DNA of 19,817 nt from CAYZJV01 sp964478945 (GTDB lineage Bacteria > Spirochaetota > Spirochaetia > Sphaerochaetales > Sphaerochaetaceae). The stretch covers positions 1 to 19,817 of the forward strand of contig CAYZJV010000052.1 in NCBI GenBank assembly GCA_964478945.1, read 5' to 3'. Made by a program: the position numbers and the translations under genes. A model generated the notes under the pieces. It was not told the DNA's origin. It made no database searches and saw nothing but the letters and a program-made list of their open reading frames with translations. Shown here one piece after another: positions 15,313 to 19,817 of this stretch (position 1 is its first letter; the number at the start of each line of letters is the position of its first letter).

Positions 15313-16824
15313 ATGAAGACCTATTTTCTCGGCATCGACAATGGAGGAACAGTGAGCAAGGCCGCACTGTTCGATGAAAAGGGCACACAAATCGCCAAAG
15401 CGGCGGCAAATGTCCCCATGTTCACACCGCACGCCGGTTTCACCGAAAGGGACATGGAACAATTGTGGACTGTGACTGCGGATGTGGTGGCCCAAACCAT
15501 CGCGAAAAGCAAAGTGGATCCCTCCCATATCGGTGGAGTGGCCTGTACTGGGCATGGAAAGGGACTCTACCTCTGGGGCAAGGACGATTCACCCAATGGA
15601 AGGGGCATCATCTCCACCGATACCAGGGCTTGGGAATATCCCAAGAAATGGGCTCAAGACGGTACAGCCGACAAGATTTTCGGGAAAACCTATCAGAGCA
15701 TCCTGGCCTGTCAACCTGTGTCGCTCTTGAATTGGATGAAGGATCATGAGCCGAAGCGTTTGGAACACACCAAGTGGATATTCGAGGTGAAGGACTACAT
15801 CCGCTTCAGGCTCACCGGCACGGCAGCTGCCGAGATCACCGATTATTCGGGCAGCAATCTACTCAACTGCGCCACCAAGCGCTTCGACAAGGAATTGCTT
15901 GGGGATTTTGGCTTGGGAGATCTCTACGAAGCCCTGCCTCCTCTGGTGGGGTCGGCCGAGTTGTGCGGAACGGTATCGAAGGAAGCGGCCGCACTCACCG
16001 GTATTCCAGAGGGCACTCCGGTCGCCGGAGGCATGTTCGACATCGACGCCTGTGCCATCGCCATGGATATCGTGGATGAGAGGAACATCGCGGTCATCGC
16101 GGGAACCTGGAGCATCAACGAATACATCAGCAAGCAACCCGTATTGGACCACAGTGTAATGATGAATTCGCTTTATTGCATGGACGACCACTACCTGATC
16201 GAGGAAAGTTCCCCCACCTCGGCGAGCAACCACGCGTGGTTCGTGGACATGTTCCTTGCCGAAGAACGTATCGCAGCCGAAAAGGCTGGAATGCATCCCT
16301 ATGCGCACTGCGACCAACTCGCTGCGGGTGTGGCACCTGATGAACAACATATCATGTTCCTACCCTACCTCTACGGATCGAACTACGATGCCCAAGCCAA
16401 GGCATCCTTGATCGGATTGGACAGCCACCACACCCGGGCCCACATGGTTCGTGCGGTGTTGGAAGGCATCGCATTCGGACATAAGGTCCACCTCAACCGC
16501 CTGCTCGCCAATCGCGTGAGCACCGATGCGATAAGACTCGCCGGCGGAGTGGTGGCATCCGATCTTTGGACCCAAATTTTCTGCGATGTGTTCGCCCTGC
16601 CGGTCCAGACGATCGACACAGGGGAACTGGGAGCCTTGGGTTGTGCGATGGCTGCGGCCGTCGCTTCAGGAACCTATCGTGATCTGAGGGAAGCCGCCCA
16701 GCAGATGGTACATGTGGGCAAGACCTTCGAACCCAACAGTCATCACCATGCCATCTACAATGACAAGTTCGCACTGTACGAGTCGGTTTCAGGCGCACTG
16801 TCCGACCAATGGAAAAGATTTTGA
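15313..16824 (+). CDS. lyxK: FGGY-family L-xylulose kinase (LyxK-like)
   Basis: This is a 503-residue sugar kinase of the FGGY family, most like E. coli LyxK (498 residues), which phosphorylates L-xylulose with ATP. Shared stretches include the N-terminal phosphate loop GIDNGGTVSKAALFD, GFTERDMEQLW, TGHGKGLYLWGKDD, PVSLLNWMKDHEPKR, LPPLVGSAELCG, FLPYLYGSN and HTRAHMVRAVLEG. The catalytic base is expected at D243 in GGMFDID. The ATG is one base after the stop of the M24-like gene (TGAtATG) and nine bases after GGAG, so translation is coupled. Its product is the substrate of the 3-epimerase in the divergent operon. A related ketose such as another pentulose cannot be ruled out. Confidence 0.88.
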   Translation: MKTYFLGIDNGGTVSKAALFDEKGTQIAKAAANVPMFTPHAGFTERDMEQLWTVTADVVAQTIAKSKVDPSHIGGVACTGHGKGLYLWGKDDSPNGRGIISTDTRAWEYPKKWAQDGTADKIFGKTYQSILACQPVSLLNWMKDHEPKRLEHTKWIFEVKDYIRFRLTGTAAAEITDYSGSNLLNCATKRFDKELLGDFGLGDLYEALPPLVGSAELCGTVSKEAAALTGIPEGTPVAGGMFDIDACAIAMDIVDERNIAVIAGTWSINEYISKQPVLDHSVMMNSLYCMDDHYLIEESSPTSASNHAWFVDMFLAEERIAAEKAGMHPYAHCDQLAAGVAPDEQHIMFLPYLYGSNYDAQAKASLIGLDSHHTRAHMVRAVLEGIAFGHKVHLNRLLANRVSTDAIRLAGGVVASDLWTQIFCDVFALPVQTIDTGELGALGCAMAAAVASGTYRDLREAAQQMVHVGKTFEPNSHHHAIYNDKFALYESVSGALSDQWKRF

Positions 16825-16838
16825 CCAGGAGGAAGAAT

Positions 16839-17858
16839 ATGGACAAGCATCTTGTCATCGCCGATCCCTATCCACAAACCCTTGAGAGGATTTTCTCACA
16901 AGAGACTTGGGAACGGCTCACCAAAATCGCGCAGGTGGAGGGACCGGATGGGGATCATCTCGATTCCCAACGTTTCGACGAACTGCTCGGCAAAGCCGTT
17001 GCGGTGATCGGACAGAGCCCGATGCCGAAGGAGCGGCTCGACAAAGCCCCCAATCTACGGGTGATTTTCAATGTGGAAGGAAACTTCTACCAGAACATCG
17101 ACTACGCCGAATGTTTCAGGAGAAACATCCGCGTACTCAACTGTGGTGCGGTCTATGCCAGACCGGTGGCCGAGATGGCGTTGGGAATGGCATTGGATCT
17201 AGCCCGAGGCATCACTTGGGAACATATGCGCTTCCGTGAAGGTACCGAACGGTATGTGTTGGAGGGAAACCACAACGCACAAATGCTTACCGGCGCTTCG
17301 GTGGGACTGATCGGATTCGGACTTCTCGGAAGAAGCCTCAGACCATTGCTCACCCCATTTGGATGTACGGTAAAGGTCTACGATCCTTGGTTGCCCGAAA
17401 GCGTCATCCGCGAACACGATTGCATTCCCTCCTCTTTGGATGAGGTGCTCTCCACCAACGACTTTATCTTTATCCTCGCCGGTGTCACCAACGAGAACAA
17501 AGGCTTCCTCGGCAAAAGGGAGTTCGAACTCATCCGTCCCAATGCGAACGTGATGTTGATGAGTCGGGCCGCGATCGTCGATTTCGACGAATTCACCGCC
17601 CAGGTTGCCGAAGGGAAATTCAAGGCATCCACCGATGTGTTCCCCACCGAGCCATGTGCCGCCGACCATCCCATCAGAAGCGCCGAACACGTCATCCTCT
17701 CTCCCCACAGGGCGGGCGGAATTCCACAGGCCTTCCACATGATTGGGGAAATGCTGGTCGACGACTTCGAACTGATCATGCGCAATCTAGCCCCGGTTCG
17801 CATGCAACCGGCCCAACCCGAGATCGTACAACGGTTGGCAAGCAAACCGGTAAAATGA
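16839..17858 (+). CDS. D-2-hydroxyacid dehydrogenase family protein
   Basis: This is a 339-residue NAD(P)-dependent D-isomer 2-hydroxyacid dehydrogenase. The Rossmann motif GLIGFGLLGRS has its glycines at 159, 161 and 164. D182 follows the second strand (VYDPW), which favours NAD. The catalytic triad is visible as R243 (MSRAAIVD), E271 (FPTEP) and H290 (LSPHRAGG). AGGAGGAAG precedes the ATG at 16839, 14 bases after the kinase stop, so it belongs to the same operon. It would reduce a 2-keto acid or oxidise a 2-hydroxy acid. No such step is required by the L-xylulose route, so its role may be a side branch such as aldonate or glycolate handling. This is inference. Confidence 0.9.
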   Translation: MDKHLVIADPYPQTLERIFSQETWERLTKIAQVEGPDGDHLDSQRFDELLGKAVAVIGQSPMPKERLDKAPNLRVIFNVEGNFYQNIDYAECFRRNIRVLNCGAVYARPVAEMALGMALDLARGITWEHMRFREGTERYVLEGNHNAQMLTGASVGLIGFGLLGRSLRPLLTPFGCTVKVYDPWLPESVIREHDCIPSSLDEVLSTNDFIFILAGVTNENKGFLGKREFELIRPNANVMLMSRAAIVDFDEFTAQVAEGKFKASTDVFPTEPCAADHPIRSAEHVILSPHRAGGIPQAFHMIGEMLVDDFELIMRNLAPVRMQPAQPEIVQRLASKPVK

Positions 17859-17863
17859 ACATT

Positions 17864-17893
17864 GGGATCGGGCCCGGAAACGGACCCGATCCC
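17864..17893 (+). other. GAAA-loop hairpin between dehydrogenase and RNA ligase genes
   Basis: GGGATCGGGCCCG and CGGACCCGATCCC form a 13-bp stem with a single C-A mismatch, capped by a GAAA tetraloop. No T-run follows. It fills most of the 49-base gap and ends 14 bases before the next ATG. It may attenuate read-through, stabilise the upstream message or limit translation of the next gene. Confidence 0.65.
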
Positions 17894-17907
17894 GACAAGG
17901 ATTCCCT

Positions 17908-18450
17908 ATGCGTCTTTTCATCGCAATCCTGTTCGACACACACACCATCGACCGTATCGTTTCACATCAAAAGAGGATACGTTCTTCAGCCGTACGAGGT
18001 AATTTCAGCCACCGGGACAACCTCCATCTCACACTCGCATTCATCGGTGAACGACCGTTGGAGGATCTTGTGGAGATAGGATCCATTGTGAAGCATGTCG
18101 AACTGGAGAAGTTCACGTTGCAGATCGATCATCTCGGCTATTTCGGAAAAAGAAACCATCGTGACATCTGGTGGATGGGTATGGCACCACAGGCACAATT
18201 GGACCTCTTGAGGAACACATTGGTCGACCAACTGCTTCAAGCGGGCTTTCCCATCGACCGTACGCCATACAACGCACACATCACTCTTGGACGGGAAGTA
18301 CTGCTGAAGGATCCCGAGGACAAGCGCCGGCTGGCAGGTTCCGTCTCACCGATCATCACCACGGAAGCGAAGCGGGTAAGTCTCATGGAATCGGTGCGAC
18401 TCGATGGACGTCTGGTCTATCGGGAGATCATGGGCAAGTATCTCCGCTAG
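17908..18450 (+). CDS. thpR: 2'-5' RNA ligase family protein (2H phosphoesterase)
   Basis: This is a 180-residue protein of the LigT/ThpR family (RNA 2',3'-cyclic phosphodiesterase). Both signature motifs are present: H40-L-T-L and H124-I-T-L. The N-terminus MRLFIAILFD is typical. It would open 2',3'-cyclic phosphate ends of RNA or join RNA ends by a 2'-5' bond. A weak ribosome site (AAGG) stands seven bases before the ATG, just after a stable hairpin. It follows the sugar operon on the same strand but has no obvious metabolic link. Its 3' end overlaps by 23 bases the end of the oppositely directed ACT-domain gene. Confidence 0.9.
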   Translation: MRLFIAILFDTHTIDRIVSHQKRIRSSAVRGNFSHRDNLHLTLAFIGERPLEDLVEIGSIVKHVELEKFTLQIDHLGYFGKRNHRDIWWMGMAPQAQLDLLRNTLVDQLLQAGFPIDRTPYNAHITLGREVLLKDPEDKRRLAGSVSPIITTEAKRVSLMESVRLDGRLVYREIMGKYLR

Positions 18451-18850
18451 AACCTTCCCCATATCCCAGGTTCTCCATGATATGTAGCGCATCCTCCGAT
18501 CGAGTTTCGGGTACGAACACATGGTCGTGATGATAACCTGCCACGATATTCGCAGGGATTCCTTGCTGTGCCAAACGCGATGAGATCAAGGCTGTCAACC
18601 CCACCGCATCCAAACTCGAATGGACCCTGCAGGTGATGCGTCGCCACAATCCTTCATACTTCAACCCATTCGCATCGGCCTCCCCTTTGGTAAGGATGAG
18701 GGTAATACCCTCCTCCTCCAAGATGGTTGCCCAACTCTCTTCGGGCAATTGCTTCGAATCATGTGCAACGGTACAGTAGACATAAGCCTTTCGATCAAGC
18801 TCCGGCCCAAGTGTGCGTATGAGCTGTTCCAAATCCTGTTCACCAGCCAT
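18428..18850 (-). CDS. ACT-domain protein
   Basis: This is a 140-residue protein starting at the ATG at 18850, which follows GGAGGAGG. The second half (from about RRITCRVHSSLDAVGLTALISSRLAQQGIPANIVAGYHHDHVFV) looks like an ACT domain. The first half (LDRKAYVYCTVAH, ILEEEGITLILTKGEAD) looks like a degenerate partner domain, as in the stand-alone ACT_7-type family. Such proteins are thought to bind amino acids or similar ligands, and the ligand is unknown. A TATAGT box lies a short distance upstream on the minus strand, but its -35 is not convincing. The gene overlaps the RNA ligase gene at its 3' end and diverges from the EamA gene. Confidence 0.75.
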   Translation of the reverse strand: MAGEQDLEQLIRTLGPELDRKAYVYCTVAHDSKQLPEESWATILEEEGITLILTKGEADANGLKYEGLWRRITCRVHSSLDAVGLTALISSRLAQQGIPANIVAGYHHDHVFVPETRSEDALHIMENLGYGEGSSGDTCP

Positions 18851-18907
18851 GTTCCCTCCTCCACCACTATACCATCCAAACAGGACCGTTGGGTAAGAAT
18901 TCCAATA

Positions 18908-18936
18908 TTGCCTTTCATGCTTCTCTCTAGTATGGT
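18908..18936 (+). promoter_or_regulatory. Possible promoter of the right-hand EamA transporter
   Basis: TTGCCT (18908-18913), a 17-base spacer and TATGGT (18931-18936) each match consensus at four of six bases. They stand a short distance before the GAGGAG ribosome site of the transporter gene. Confidence 0.45.
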
Positions 18937-18964
18937 GGATTCCACACACCAGAGGAGATTCCAA

Positions 18965-19817
18965 GTGACCGAAGCACATCAGGCAAATGCCAGAGCGACC
19001 TATTTCAAGGGTCTTGCCATAGCAACGATCGGAGTGGTTGCATTCAGTTTTGATGCCCTCTTGATCAGAATGTCGGGAGTTGGAGGTTTCCAAGCCGCCT
19101 TCTGGCGGGCGATGTTCCCTGGGATTGCTCTCACATTGGTGTTCTTTATAAAAAATCGAGGAAACGCAGTGCCTCTGTTGAAAAGTGGAGGTCGGCCTTT
19201 GTTGACAAGCGGGATCCTTTGGGGACTTAGCGGTCTCGGTTTCACCATGGGAGTCCAAACCGCGGGTGCGGCCAACACTTTGGTTCTATTCAGTCTAGCG
19301 CCACTGTTCGCGGCAACCTTCAGCTTTATCGCATACCGCCAAAAACCGTCGTTTGTCACGATACTCGCAATCTTCGCTGCAATAGGCGGCATCTATTACA
19401 TCTATCATGATGGTATCGGCAACATATCCCCTTCGGGAATGCTGTTTGCAATTTCCGCTCCGGCATTGTTGGGATCCAATCTTTCAATACTGAGAAGAAA
19501 TCCACAAGTAAGTCGTATTGCCGCAAGTATGATAGGAGGTTTTGTCGGCGCCACAATCTCCTTTCTGGTCACTGGAGGAATGGTTGCAATCCCCATACAA
19601 TCCCTCATCCCATTGTTGATACTCGGATTGTTCATCCTTCCTTTCGGTCAGACGATGATAAGCACCGGTACCCGCTATATTCCAGCCGCCGAATCGGCTT
19701 TGATCAATTCATTGGAGACTGTTTTGGGGATCACCTATGTGTGGATCATCCTGGGAGAAACCCCCACCATCGACTTCATCATAGGTGCTGCGGTGGTGAT
19801 GCTCTCCATTACGGCGA
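18965..19817 (+). CDS. DMT superfamily (EamA) transporter, 3' end cut by window
   Basis: The frame opening at GTG 18965 stays open to the window edge, giving at least 284 residues without a stop. GAGGAG lies seven bases upstream and supports this start. The protein begins with a short polar segment (TEAHQANARATYFKG) followed by hydrophobic helices such as LAIATIGVVAFSFDALLIRM, GILWGLSGLGFTMGVQTAG and IPAAESALINSLETVLGITYVWIILGE, the typical second EamA repeat. It is a probable inner-membrane metabolite transporter of unknown substrate. The conserved C-terminal helix is nearly complete, so only a short piece should be missing. It differs clearly in sequence from the EamA protein at 3183-4088. 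Confidence 0.85.
   Translation, partial: MTEAHQANARATYFKGLAIATIGVVAFSFDALLIRMSGVGGFQAAFWRAMFPGIALTLVFFIKNRGNAVPLLKSGGRPLLTSGILWGLSGLGFTMGVQTAGAANTLVLFSLAPLFAATFSFIAYRQKPSFVTILAIFAAIGGIYYIYHDGIGNISPSGMLFAISAPALLGSNLSILRRNPQVSRIAASMIGGFVGATISFLVTGGMVAIPIQSLIPLLILGLFILPFGQTMISTGTRYIPAAESALINSLETVLGITYVWIILGETPTIDFIIGAAVVMLSITA

Noticed and set aside
17864..17893. Hairpin as an intrinsic terminator.
   Set aside because: No T-rich tract follows the stem, and the next gene begins 14 bases later, so termination is not supported by sequence alone.

Overview
The window reads as ordinary bacterial chromosome, tightly packed with genes, with no RNA genes, insertion sequences or CRISPR. Every gap between genes is shorter than 160 bases. 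I suggest a spirochaete of the Sphaerochaeta type. The reason is the signal-peptide style of the sugar-binding protein (cleavage region reading FAAGQAEA), the abundance of RbsABC-type sugar transport and pentose catabolism, and the moderate GC content. This placement is an inference from memory of such proteins, not a computed result.

Left part (1-5334). A PfkB-family sugar kinase overlaps by four bases a dehydrogenase of the mannitol-1-phosphate 5-dehydrogenase family, and the two are probably translated together. A DUF1349 protein lies on the opposite strand, tail to tail with them. A DMT/EamA-type transporter and an unusual protein made of two nucleoside diphosphate kinase domains follow on the + strand.

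Middle part (5343-9206 and onward). L-ribulose-5-phosphate 4-epimerase sits behind a PAP2 phosphatase on the minus strand. A GyrI-like domain protein with its own clear promoter points the other way. Then comes a long minus-strand operon read from about 14.0 kb down to 7.3 kb: periplasmic sugar-binding protein, ABC ATPase, ABC permease, a cupin protein with a mannose-6-phosphate-isomerase-like metal site, a LacI-family repressor, and an L-xylulose-5-phosphate 3-epimerase (UlaE type).

Right part (14136-19817). A divergent + strand operon encodes an M24 'pita-bread' protein that has lost most metal ligands, an L-xylulose kinase (LyxK type), a D-2-hydroxyacid dehydrogenase and, after a hairpin, a 2'-5' RNA ligase family protein. 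The two operons start back to back around one perfect 24-bp palindrome, which is flanked by two perfect TTGACA -35 boxes and is the likely operator of the LacI-type repressor. An ACT-domain protein and a second EamA transporter, cut by the window end, close the region.

Taken together, the central 5.3-17.9 kb holds a nearly complete route: pentose uptake, probable aldose-ketose isomerisation by the cupin, phosphorylation of L-xylulose, 3-epimerisation to L-ribulose-5-phosphate, and 4-epimerisation to D-xylulose-5-phosphate for the pentose phosphate pathway. The likely substrate is L-lyxose, L-xylose, L-xylulose or a close relative. The cupin isomerase and the degenerate M24 protein are the least understood parts and the best candidates for undescribed biology.
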